Shown here piece after piece: positions 26,999-39,487 of a DNA stretch of 64,000 bases (its first letter is position 1; each line of letters begins with the position of its first letter). A program made the position numbers and the translations under genes. The stretch comes from Amoebidium appalachense (lineage: Eukaryota; Ichthyosporea). Location: assembly GCA_963693365.1 (NCBI GenBank), contig CAVNZM010000002.1:13578001-13642000 (forward strand), in the 5' to 3' direction. Below the pieces are notes generated by a model, which made no database searches, was not told the DNA's origin, and saw only the letters and a program-made list of their open reading frames with translations.

Positions 26999-27403
26999 TT
27001 TCTCTCGCTGCCTCATATGAGGCACACATAAATGAAAACATCGCGGCAATCAATAGATAAAAATAATACTGGCTGGCCTTCACTCCGACGGCATGAGTTT
27101 TCTTCAGAGGCAGAGCCTCTCGAGCAGAACCACTCGTGCTCATGTGCATGCAGCTGCCAGGCTCTCCGCAGCTAGCTGAGACGTCGACGAGAGCAAAGTG
27201 TTTTTTTTTGGCACCTACAGGCTTCCAAAACGGTTCGGGCCCCGGGCCTCGCAGCGGCCGTCGCTGCACAGTGCACACCAGCGGCCAGCGCACATATGTC
27301 CAGGCGCGCGCTCTATCTGGCCAGAAAATTGCCCCTGAAAGTCCGAAAATTGTCCCTAACTTTTTGAGGTTAGAACCGTTAGGTCCACCAACTTTCCAAA
27401 AAT

Positions 27404-27469
27404 TGGCCCTAACAGAGCCAAATATATAAAAAAGACACCCATAAACGGTTGTTGGCTCTGTTAGGGCCA
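27404..27469. repeat. 18-bp perfect inverted repeat (hairpin)
   Basis: TGGCCCTAACAGAGCCAA at 27404-27421 is the exact complement of 27452-27469, with a 30-base A/T-rich loop. The arms themselves carry TGGC/GCCA ends. It could be a transposon terminus, a small MITE core or a structured RNA element; nothing around it decides. Confidence 0.8.
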
Positions 27470-28259
27470 TTCAGGCTGACTCAGTGGAAAGTTACCAAAA
27501 GCTACCAAAATGGCACCAGCCAAAACAAATCTCACACCCTGCACACTCGGAATTAGATCTACGTCGGAATGCAGCTTACGTCATCACTGACCATGGGCTG
27601 CGGTCGGAATTCAAAGGGGAAACGTACACAGTTTGTTTTTGGGGGTAATCCGAGAAAAACAAGGAAAATATATTAATTGAAACTGCCTGTAGTTCTTAGA
27701 GTGGCTATAAGGAGGAAAAAAGGCTCATTTCTCGCAATTCAAGCTCCGGTCGCGGACATGAGGCTGCGTACCTACAGAGACAGCCTCGGCACGCCCTCGT
27801 GAGTCTCATGACTCAGTGAGATACTGTCGGACCTTCGGATTCTTTGAGATTATCGTAAACTTTACTGAGGATCAAAAAACAGAATTCCTGCTTTTTTTTT
27901 AAACGAATCCACCATGTGAAATATATTGAAAATTTATTTACTAGGAATGTCAGTTGTCTCAGGGTCACGCAGCCTGAAAGAAAAATACAAAAAAATTCCC
28001 ACGCTGTTCGACACACAAATTGCACACCCTGTGACATCTTGCAAGACTTGCATACCAAGCATGCTTGAGATTGGGTCAGGATCGCATTCTACTCCCGCTA
28101 AACCCCTGTCTCGAAAGGAAAGTTTTTTTTCATTTTATAATGACTTTATTCAGCAAAATAGAAGCCGTCGAGATATCACCGATATCTCGGAGAAGAAAAT
28201 ATAAAAGCCCTCACGCTCGGATACGGAGGAGATAACGACTTAAAGGAAAGTTTGCGCCG

Positions 28260-28852
28260 GCTTGCTAGTATGAATCGATTTGGCCCCCCTGCTCGTATTA
28301 TTGGTGATTCTACTGGAGACCCTCTCATAGACTCTGATAAGTATTTTTCGGAACAAAGGATAGAACCCCCGCTCAGAAGCCCATTGTGTGGCCTGTAGAC
28401 CCATCTATCCCCATAGAATCTATCCTCCCCTTTTTCAGTCCCGATACCGTATGGTCTGTGATATCTACATAGTTATAGCTCAAGTAAGTCGTGTGGGCCT
28501 GATGGACTTCCTGGTGGGTTTCTTAAAATCCTTACATGTTCCCCCCTACCCACAAAAGGAAAGTGATCGTGCTATTAAACCTGATCTTACTATTATGTTA
28601 AGCTCTCTCTTTTCTTGGTGTGTTAAATGTGGACATGTCCCATCATCTTTGTTAGATACCTTAGTGATCCCCATAGTTAAGAAGGACTCTGAGGATAGTG
28701 TTACATTAGATACCCTGACTTGTGCCATTGCCGCGCCGATGTGTCATCGCGTGTCTGTGCGTGACAGTGGTGTACACAGTAGATTTGCTGATGGGGAGCC
28801 AAATCCGATAATTCGAAATTTGATCATCTCAGAATCTCAGAAGTTGTTATGA
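28260..28852 (+). pseudogene. Decayed non-LTR retrotransposon reverse transcriptase fragment
   Basis: The frame from about 28388 to the TGA at 28850 contains SRVGLMDFLVGFLK, matching the GPDG...FLK region before LINE-type RT motif 1, then LFSWCVKCGHVPSSL and DTLVIPIVKKDSED, matching the ubiquitous W-(K)-x-x-x-V-x-P-I-x-K-K block of LINE reverse transcriptases. Upstream, 28270-28399 in another frame (RIIGDSTGDPLIDSDKYFSEQ) resembles the spacer between endonuclease and RT. The catalytic aspartates, thumb and 3' part are missing and the frame breaks, so it is a dead fragment. Known: these enzymes copy element RNA at the target site. The identification rests on short motifs only. Confidence 0.5.
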
Positions 28853-28860
28853 CCACCGCT

Positions 28861-29601
28861 AAAAATTCTATGTCTTTAACCAAAACGCTTTGAAAGCGCT
28901 TTAGAGTCAAATATTATATGTAGGCTCTTGTTGGAGCTGAGCACTAGCTGTACGCTTGCATTAGGCAACAAGGAGTGGTATTTAATGGCTTTAATCATTG
29001 TTCCGATATTTCCAAATTTTCCGGAAAAAAGATATTTCAAAAACAAACATTTTTTCGGTTAAGCCCCCCATTCCTAGCGTTCCGACGATCTACAGAAGAG
29101 TCATTCGACGGCCGCCTTTTTACGTGTAGTTTCCCTGCTCGTCCGACCGTGCATGCCGCTCGTTCTCAGTGATATGTATGACATACTTAGAGTAGGCTAC
29201 TACACACAAAACTGTAAAGCCACATACCAAGTGAATTATAAAACATGCATACTGTATAACCTTTCTGCTGCTGTTAGAGCACCCTTGTAAAATATGATTC
29301 TACCGCAATAACATGCATATGCTTCACATAGCCAACTTGCCAAGTCATGATGCAAAGAATGCATATATATGTGGGCGATGGTGGAGTGTATAGGTGCTGT
29401 GTAAGAGCAATAATCACCATCAACAGTAGGTTTCAAAAAATTGGAAAAAGGAGCAATGTGCCACTGTCTCTAGTAATCATGTAACTACATGTACATCCAT
29501 TTTGAATCACTAGAATCAAACGGACAAGTGTCAGAAAATCGGTGGCATCGTCTTCGGTTCAAGTTCCCAGTGCAGGTGGATGTTTGGAACTTGTCACGAA
29601 A
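28861..29601. other. Upstream region of the membrane-protein gene
   Basis: No coding features. It is largely free of microsatellites, which suggests it may hold the promoter of the gene starting at 29602; no TATA or other element can be defended. Confidence 0.35.
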
Positions 29602-30106
29602 ATGGCAGCTCATTTTGCTTTCTGCAACAACACAAGAGCTTCTAGTAATATATTGAAATCTCTAAACTTAAGTTCCTGTTCATTCACTCTTATTTACATT
29701 TTATCCCTTTTCAATCTGGCAGCTTGTGTGAATGCAGCAAGTGTAATCGTTACACCCGGAACCAACAAGATCACACAGGCAGCCGTGTTGGCTTCTACAG
29801 GCGACGAGCTCATCCTCCAAACAGGAACATACATCGAAACAAGCACAATAACAACGTCAAAAGTTCTGAAAATCATAGGGAAGACCGACAACACAAGTGT
29901 AATTCAATTCAACTCCAACATCGTTCCTTCGCTGTTTCAGTTCAATGGTGGTTCGCAATGGAACAGTTCGGTTTCCAATCTTGTACTTAAAGACACCGCA
30001 ACAAGTAAAGTGTGCTATGTTAAAGAACCAAAGGCATTGAACACATCCGCACCAATGGATGTCTACAACGCCACTATAAGTGGTGGTATGGTTCATATTG
30101 CTACAG
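29602..30106 (+). CDS. Exon 1: leader and beta-helix start
   Basis: ATG at 29602 is the first in frame. After a hydrophobic core ([20 protein letters not shown]) the mature part reads [20 protein letters not shown], then [16 protein letters not shown] and [16 protein letters not shown], the hallmark opening of right-handed beta-helix (pectin-lyase fold) proteins. The donor GTAACC is in phase 1. The next exon begins at 30503; skipping the region between keeps the frame. Confidence 0.75.
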
Positions 30107-31050
30107 GTAACCCCCCTACTCTCCCTCCCCACCCTTCCCCCTCTCCCCCCCCCCCCCCTCCCCCCCGCACCCTCCCCCCCCCCCCTCCCCCCTCCCCACT
30201 CCCCCTCCCCCTTCCCCTGGATATCATCCCGTGCCTGTTTTCTCCCATCACACACAGTAATAAGTAGATGTGGTGTCGCTCCCTTACGCAAGGCCCAATG
30301 CAATGCAATGATGCCACCAATCTGCTGTTCTGGCAACACATGCATCCCAAACAACATGGCAAAGCATGGCATACCCAGCGAGCCTCTGTTGAAAGCCCCC
30401 ACCCCTTCACCTATCCAGACTTTTCTCTCTTTCTACCCGCCACCACAAAAGACTCCTTTGTCTTACACTCAAACCTGCATCTACTCATCATCCCCATCCC
30501 AGATCTTGGTGTGTGGATGAACACACGCGCTGTGCAGGACGTCACTCTGGGCACATGCGTCTACCGCACCGTCGGCAGCTATCTGCAGGGGGCGGTATTT
30601 TCCCTTCACAGTGCCACGTGCCACGGCCGGCTGGCCTTCCGCGTGGCCTTCGACCGCCTGCGCTCGTGCGGGGCTGAGGTCGACAGAACCAATCCCCAGT
30701 TTGTTGCTTACAAAATCACCTTGGGGGCAAAGTGGGAGGAGACGGTTACTTACCGTTCACAGGGAAAGGTGTGTGATGCGACGTGTTTTGGTGTGTGTGT
30801 GTTTTTTTTTTTTTTTTTTTTTTGGAGGGGGGGGGGGGGGGGGGGGAGAAGTGGAGGGGGGGGGGGAGGGGGAGGAGGAGAGGTTTGTGGGGACGGTGGG
30901 GAGGGGAGGGGGGGGAGGGGGGAGGTGTTGTTGGGGAGGAGAAGAGGGGGGTTAGGAATAAGAAAACAGTGGCAGGTTGTGGTGTTGGGAGGGAGGAAGG
31001 AGGGTAGTTGGTGGAACTAGAATATTCTGGGAGTGGGTGGGTGGGTGGGT

Positions 31051-31116
<66 letters not shown>

Positions 31117-32925
31117 CTGAATATCTACCACTCAGTCTAGAACCCACGGAGGGTCTCTGAAGTCAATGTGAAGAAATGTCAGACGTTTAAGTTTGTTCAA
31201 ACAAATTGAACTGTTTGTCTCAAAAAAAGATATTATATTCATACCCTCTCCTCTGTCTCATTACTGCACCCACTTCCGGATTTCTTCTTCGTTTTTCGTT
31301 TTTTGTTCCCTTTCTTCATCGTTCCCCCTAAGTTTCTTGACCAGTGTAAGATAAGCTTTTCAAACTAATTTGGCATAAACCTTGTTTCAAGTACTTGATC
31401 GCTTACATGATCACTTTTTTCCTTTTCCCCGGTATTTTTGCTATTCATCAGTAGATTTTCCTAACCATCCTCGTCCTCCCCCCTCCCCCAACCCCCCCCC
31501 CCCCTCACACACACACACACCCTCCGCCCTCCCCCCCCCCCCTCCCTCCTTCCCTCTCCTCCTTTCTTTCAACCCCAACCACCCACCTCCTTTCTTTCAA
31601 CCCCAACCACCCACCTCCTTTCTTTCAACCCCAACCACCCACCTCCTTTCTTTTAACCCCAACCACCCACCTCCTTTCTTTCAACCCCAACCACCCACCT
31701 CCTTTCTTTCAACCCCAACCACCCACCTCCTTTCTTTCAACCCCAACCACCCACCTCCTTTCTTTCAACCCCAACCACCCACCTCCTTTCTTTCAACCCC
31801 AACCACCCACCACCACCATCACCACCATCTCTTTTTCCACAGCCTCTAGCCCACCCAGTCCGTCGTCAAGTCACGGCGGCCACGATCATGCGTGTGCAGC
31901 TAGACCGTGTGGGGCAGGTCAATGCCACCATAGCCGTGGTCCACGCCACCCCGTACCAGATCCAGGCTGTAATCACCGCTTTAAACCGCCTCGACGATAA
32001 CACAACAGACATAGACGTTTCTTTAATCATGCCTTTCCCATTCTCTCTTCCCGTCCCGTCTACCGGAAACGTTACAGGGGTCGACACTTTGGAGCCGTTG
32101 GGCGGAATTACAAATTGGACAACGAACGGTCCCGCATGCGACGGGACAAAAATCGGCGGAGCGTGCGCGCAGGGGTTAAGGTTTAACGTAAGAGGGTGTC
32201 AGATAACGGGGTTATACAAGTTACTGGATATATGGTCTAAGTGTCAGATTCACGATTCAACGGGTGCGATCTTGAGATCCGATTACTGCCCGCCACTACC
32301 GGACAATGGGATCGGGGTGGCGATTCATCTTGACGCGGAAGATTTCTGTCTTGCTTCCAGCGACAGTATTGGTCTGTTTCAGGCTACCGTCAGCTTGTGG
32401 TTAGACTCCCCCTCCCTCCCCCTCCCCCCCCCTGGGGCCTCCCCCCCCCCCCCCCCCCCCACACACACCTCGATCCCTCCTCCCAAATGTCATGATTGTA
32501 TAACTAATGCTCCAATCCCCTCCCCCCCCCCTCCCCCCTATAAAAAGAGAAAAAGAAAAAAAAAGAAAAAAAAAAAAAGAAAGAAAGGAAAAGAAAAGAA
32601 AAGGGAGGGCAAAAAATAGGAAAAAAAAAAAAAGAGGGGGAAAAAAAGGGGGGGGGGGGGGGACCCCTTCTGGGAAAAAAATGGACATATCGCCTGTGCA
32701 CGTCCCTCTCACACTTGAAAGATTGCACAAGTTTGCACGAATGAGCAATGTGGATCCCTTAACCCGAATGAGTGCATGTTTGTGTACAGCGTCATTACGT
32801 AGCTAGAAAGGGAGAAAGAGGAGGGGCTGGGCTATTTATCTGAGCCCCCCCATTCCCCTCCCTCGAGGGAATGGGACTATATATACCTGACCCCCCCCCC
32901 CCCCCCCTCATCCTCCTCCCTCCCC

Positions 32926-32956
<31 letters not shown>

Positions 32957-33999
32957 AAAAAAAAAAAAAGGAAAAAGAAAAGAACAAAAGAATTTAATAA
33001 AGTTGCATAATTCATAGGGAGGACGACACATACACAAAGAAGCGCACAAGCACCGAGTTCAAACTTGGGCAGCCCATGTATGCGTCTGTCGACATCAAAC
33101 CAGGAGACAGCGGTATTCAAGTACAGAACGGCCAGATCGTAGACTTCACTAGGTAAGCGAATCGTCCCCCTCCCCCCCTCCCCCCTCTCCCCCCCCCCCC
33201 CCCCCCCCCCCCGTCGAAACCCATGCTTTTGTGGAGGCGTAGGAACCCCCCTGATGATGGGCTCTGTTCAAGTGTCTTCTGCCTGTACGCTTAATAGTTT
33301 TAATTTGATTTCCCACGTTTGTGACGTTTTGTTGTTACTCTTTGTTGTCTCCTCCATATTTCCAACCCTCTAACGCATACATCACCCCCCCCCCCCCCCC
33401 TCCCCCCCTCCCCGCGCACCCACTCACCCACTCCCACCTCTCACACCCCTCTTCAAGCCCCCCCCCCCCCCCCCCCCCCCCCTTTCTCGGTACTTATCAT
33501 GCATTTTCATTGTGTGTGCTTTCTTTTGCAAATTGTGCTTTGTGTTGTCTCCCCCCTCCCTCCCTCCCCACCTCCCCTTCCCCCCAACCCATCCACCCAC
33601 CGACCCACCCACCCTCTCCTCCCCCCGCCAACAACAACAACAGCCACAACAACACAAAGAAATAATGACAATGTAATCATGATGACGACGATGATGATAA
33701 TAGTTATAAGACAAGAGCAATAATAACAATGATGGTAGTAGTAACATTAAAAGATAACGCCAACTTAAAAAAAATCCAATACCAATATTAAAAATCTAAC
33801 ACCATCTTTTTACAAAATTGTAGGAGTGATGCGGACAATGTAACAGGGAGCAGCAACGACACCAACTGCCCGACCATCAGCACCAGTGGGAGTAATCTTA
33901 CGCAGGGATTCCAGACCGGCACAGACAGCACGGCCATGGTGACCACAGCTATAGGTCTGACCACAGAGCTGGCATGTGCTGCACCCGCTGCAAGACGTA

Positions 34000-34051
<52 letters not shown>

Positions 34052-34364
34052 AAAAAAAAAAAAAAAGAAGAAGAGAAAAGAAAAGAAAGAAAAAGAAAAG
34101 AAAAGAAAAGAAGGAAAAGTCCAATTGCCCCGCCTTTAACCTCAAAGTAGGCACGACTCCCACCCCCAACCCCATCCTCCCCCCTCCTTCCCTCCCCCTG
34201 CCCCCCCCCCCCCCCCCTTCGTTCCCCCCCCCCCCCTCCCCCCCCCCCCCAAAAAAAAAAAATGAAACAAATGAAAAAAGCCCCACAAAAAACAAAAACC
34301 GACTCTCCTTTGGCCTCTAATGCATGTACGACTCATACCTCCTCCCTCCCCCTCCCTCCCCCCC

Positions 34365-34395
<31 letters not shown>

Positions 34396-35031
34396 AAAAA
34401 AAAAGAAAGAAAGAAAGAAAGAAAAGAAAAAATATAACAAAGAAAAAGAAGAAGAAAGAATGAAAAACACCAACCCATACACACCCTCTCAAGAAGAAAT
34501 TTGAAGTTTAAGGGATAGGGCATAGTTGTGTAGGGCAGGGAGGGGAAAAAAGGGGAGTGGGGGGGGGGGGGGAGGGGGGGGAGAGGGGGGGATTCAACAT
34601 AAACAAAGGAAGAGTGGATAAGGAATGGCGTAGAAAGAGCCCGGCTTTTCTCTTTCCATCTCACTGCACATGCCCACAGCATTACATAGAAAACATGCAG
34701 AGTGTAGGGAAAGTTACCAGGGCATGAATTACCAAACCCCACTCCATTTAAGCTCACCCATCTCCCCCACCCACCCACCCACACAGACCAATCCAACACC
34801 GCCACCGTCTACACTGAAAAAGACGAGCAGGGCTATTTCCAGACCATCACCCTCGGGGGCCTGAACACATTCTCAGCCATTATCAACCAGACAAGAGCGG
34901 TGGGGGTGTGCGTTGCTACAGCCGAAATTTTCACCGGACCAAACTACTCCGGCTCATCGTACATTCTGAGCTCCCCTCAAGCATGTGACCTGTATAACCT
35001 GGATGGTGTGTTTGTAACCTTTTGCCCCTCC

Positions 35032-35062
<31 letters not shown>

Positions 35063-35420
35063 ACACACATACACACACCCTCTTCCCTCTCCCCCCCCCC
35101 CCCCCCCCCTCTTCCCCTCGGCGGCTTCCATCCACCGACTCCTCCGAACCCGTCTCCTGTTCTCTCTCTCTCTCCCCCTCTCTCCCTCTCTCCTTCTCTC
35201 TCTCTCCCTCCCTCCCCCTCCCCCCCCCCCCCCCCCCCCTCTTTCTCTCCCTCCTTCCCCCCTCTCTCTCACTCCCCCTCCCTCCCTCTCCCTCTCTCTC
35301 TCCCCCCCCCCTCCCTCTCCCTCTCCCTCTCCCTCTCTCTCTCCCCCTCCCTCCCTCCCTCTCCCTCTCTCCCTCTCTCTCCCTCTCTCCCTCTCCCTCC
35401 CTCTCTCACTCTCTCTCTCA

Positions 35421-35451
<31 letters not shown>

Positions 35452-35865
35452 CCCCCCCCTCCCCCCGACCTGCTGCCTTCATGGCTTTTGCCGTCCTTCT
35501 TCCATTCTTCTTTATAAGTAACTACTATATTCTCCCCCCCTTCACCCCCCCCCCCCCCCCCCCACCCCACCCCCCCTTCTCTGTCTCCTTTCTCCCCCCT
35601 CTCCCCCACTTCCTTCCCCCCCCCCCCCCCTCTCTCTCCCCCCTCCTCTCTCTCTCTCCCCCCCCCCCTCCCCCCCCCCCCCCCCCCCCCCCCAAGGATG
35701 GGCTTTGCTGATTTTGCTACTCTCTATGTGTGGTTTGCACCCTGCATTGTGTTGTCCGCTGTGAATGTGTACGTTGTACTATACTGCGCATTCAACCTCA
35801 ACCTCCCCCCTCTCTCGTGTTGTTCTGACCAGCCCCCCTACCCCCCTCACCCCCCTTCCCCCCCC

Positions 35866-35924
<59 letters not shown>

Positions 35925-36085
35925 AAAAAAAAAAAAAAAAACAAAAAGGCACGACTGGGCCGGCTGTGAGCATCGGGTCAATCAGTGTGACCCCACCACT
36001 CGTCCAAAAGCTATCACGTAAGTGTCATTCCAATCACACACTCCCCATATATCATTTAAATCACACACCCCCCATTTATCATTTA

Positions 36086-36116
<31 letters not shown>

Positions 36117-36633
36117 TCTATCATTTAAATCACACAACACCCATATGCCATTTAAGTCAAACAATACCCACGTATCACCTAAATCTGACGTCCCTTATGC
36201 CGTAAAAATTGCACATCCCACACTTGTCATTCAGATCGCACGTCACCCACATAGTATCATATACAGCTCGAATCACCCAAATGATTCACTATTCACTTGG
36301 AATTGTACATACAAACCAGGCTCTCTCATGTTTTTCATATTAGTTTCAACCGCCCTCTTCCCCCCCCCCCCCTCCCCCCTCTCCCCCTTCTCTCCTCACC
36401 CCCCCCCCCCCTACCCCCCTCCGCCCCTTTCCGCACATTTTTTGATTCTCCCATCGTAACAATCTTGGCCAATTGTTTCCCTTCCCTCTCACTTCCCTTT
36501 GAACAATTCCCGTTAACTACTAACACGCTCTCTTCGCACTCCGCCATTCATACGTAAAGCAAGTGTAAACACATAGGCACACACAAACGAACACACATTC
36601 AAAAGCACGAATACACATACACACACACGCACG

Positions 36634-36705
<72 letters not shown>

Positions 36706-37064
36706 CACCAGCAAAATGGTTACAGTGTCCTTTCCGGGGGGTACCTCCTACGGTGCACTTTCAAAAACCTTTGACGGAAGCAGGCAGTATGCGACAAATA
36801 GGTGCTGGGGAACCGGCATGGCTACAAACCCCACATATGTCGTCAACTTGGGCAGTTTTCACGCTATCGACCATTTGCTGATTTCCGGTGGAGGCGCGGA
36901 TATTTCGGGGTTTTTGGTATGTGTTTTTTACATTATGTGTTTTTTAACGCTTTTTGTGAGTAATGAATGCTGGCATTTGAAAACGAGCAAGTATGCATGT
37001 GCATAAAACCATGCATACAAATACACGCACGTAAAGCTTTCAGGTACGAAAGCAAGGCATACAC

Positions 37065-37096
<32 letters not shown>

Positions 37097-37530
37097 TTCC
37101 CTGCTCCATTACTCCCTGAAGTTGAAACCCTGTTCTACTGTCCCCATGCAAACTTCATGCCCTCTTCTCCACTTCTCCCCCTTTCTCCTCCACACCTCTT
37201 TTCCTTCCCCCTTCCCTCCCCCCCCCCCCCCCCCTCCCCTCCCCCCCCCCCCCCCCCCCCCCCCGCCCTTTCCCCCCCACACACACACACCGCCACCACC
37301 ATCAACACTTTCTCCTCCGCTCCACCGAGAAATGGGTTTCAAAAAGCTCACACACATGCATATCCTTCCACGCCGCACTTAATTTCCCCCACCTCCCCCC
37401 CCCCCCCCCCCCACCCACCCACCCACCCACTCTCTCTCTCTCTTCCTCCCCCCACCCCCTCCCCCACCCTCTCTTCCTCCCCTCCCCGCCCCCCCTCCTC
37501 CTCCCACACCCCCCGACCTCGTTCCCCCCT

Positions 37531-37562
<32 letters not shown>

Positions 37563-37576
37563 CCCCCCCTCCCCTT

Positions 37577-37627
<51 letters not shown>

Positions 37628-39172
37628 AAAAAAAAGGTTTCTGTGGACGGTGTTCTCTGCAACAGCAATGGAAGCAACCCCACACCCACCGCCACCTACC
37701 CCACCCGTGTAGGCTGTGGAGATGATGCAATAGGCCAAACAGTTACTATCTCTGTGCCCTACACGGCTGACCTAGCTCTGTGTGAAGTGGAAATATGGGC
37801 TCAGCCATGTACGTATACCCATCCCCACCCCCCCCCCCCCCCCCCCCTCTTCATGTCGCCCCTCCCCACCCCCTCCCCTCTCTCTCTCTATCTGCCTCTT
37901 TTTCTCCCCCCACCTCCCCACCTCTCGGCCCTCTCTCAGTCAGTCAGTTTGCCTATCTGTCTCCCTCCCCCCCCCTCCCCCTACCCCCCTTCGTTTCAAC
38001 TTTACCCCCTCTCCCGATAGCGAGCTGCCTAGGGCTCCATACTTCCCCTCCATATTCCCCACCGTACACTATGATTATAATGGGCCAGTTATAATGCATG
38101 CCATTTAGTATATACACACAAATCTGCTAGTGGATCTTCCAACCCTCTACCCCTCCTCACCCACCTCAACCCACTCTCTCCCCCTCCCCTCCCCCACCCC
38201 CCAGGCGCCCCCACCCACCACCACCACATATCTAAACTCCCCCCCTCCCCCCTTCCCCCCGCCTCCCCCCAATCCACACAGTGCCCAGCTATAAGCCCAC
38301 TAGTAACACGCCCACCACCAACACCACCACCACCCAAAAATGGAACGCCACGCTCCAGCGTCCCGATTATCGGTGTGGGCCCAACTATACCATTTACGGC
38401 CAGCCTGCTGTTTGCAGCTCTAGTGTATGCACCCCTTAACACCCCTCTTCCCCCCCCCCCCCCCCCCCCTCTCCTCCCCAGTCAATGCCCCTCTTTATCC
38501 ACAAATGTACTTCGTGCTATGTAATGCATGCTACTCTCCCCTCCCCCCCCCCCCCCCCCTCCGCCGCGGGGTCCCTTGGCACCACAAACCATGGATCAGC
38601 GGATTCCCCCGCAGCCCACTATTAAAGCTCATATACAAACAGACATACGTAGGGTATGTGAAAGGGAGAACGGATGGTGGTCAGTAAAAGGTGCAGAGGA
38701 TCCTCTGTGGAAGACACAGACGGAGTGGTGTTGCATGCGGATAACACGGGTAGGGAATGAGTTAGGATAGAGGGAACGAATGCTTGTGCGTGTGTACATA
38801 TGTGTGTGTGTGTGTCCATTTGTGCATGTCTTTATAAGTCTACATCGTGCAATGTGTCCACGGTGCTATGATGGGTGTCTTTGTGCATGGTGTGTGTGTG
38901 TGTGTGTGCATGAATGTGCCCGCTGGTGTGCACTTGTTTGTGTGTACGTTTGCATGTGTGCCTATAAAGAAAAGATGAGAAGAACATACGTGAGGGCTCA
39001 CTGTTCACCTAGCTTTGCTCCCACCACACATCACCACTGGTTTCTTCACGACGACACAGCGACTGATTTTTGCCCAATCAGAGCTCTTGCTGCAGCCCTC
39101 AGGGTTGGTGTGGCACCACGGCCGATTACTGCACATGCGCCACTTGCATTAAATATGGTGCGTAACCTCCCG

Positions 39173-39206
<34 letters not shown>

Positions 39207-39286
39207 AGGGGAAAAAAAAACCCCTCACCCTGCCTTCTCACCCCTCACCCCCGGCTCACAGGCACAAGGAACACATAGCATATCGT

Positions 39287-39321
<35 letters not shown>

Positions 39322-39414
39322 GCGCGCGCGCGTGTGCGGTTCCTGCCACAAGAAGCCCCTCCCCCCCTGGCCTTAAACGAGCCGTACGCAAAGCTTTTGC
39401 CCACGTTGCCTTTT

Positions 39415-39487
<73 letters not shown>

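Noticed and set aside
30258-30520. Cys-containing reading [15 protein letters not shown] as exon 2 of the membrane-protein gene
   Set aside because: It has an acceptor but no usable donor in any phase before its stop; joining 30106 directly to 30503 keeps the frame, so this is treated as intron.
38665-38750. Possible cassette exon with WCC motif between exons 10 and 11 of the membrane-protein gene
   Set aside because: Acceptor and donor exist, but inclusion would shift the frame into the last exon; no partner exon restores it.
39040-39160. Open stretch [16 protein letters not shown] as an exon
   Set aside because: Flanking splice-like sites exist but neither phase links it to exons 10 and 11.
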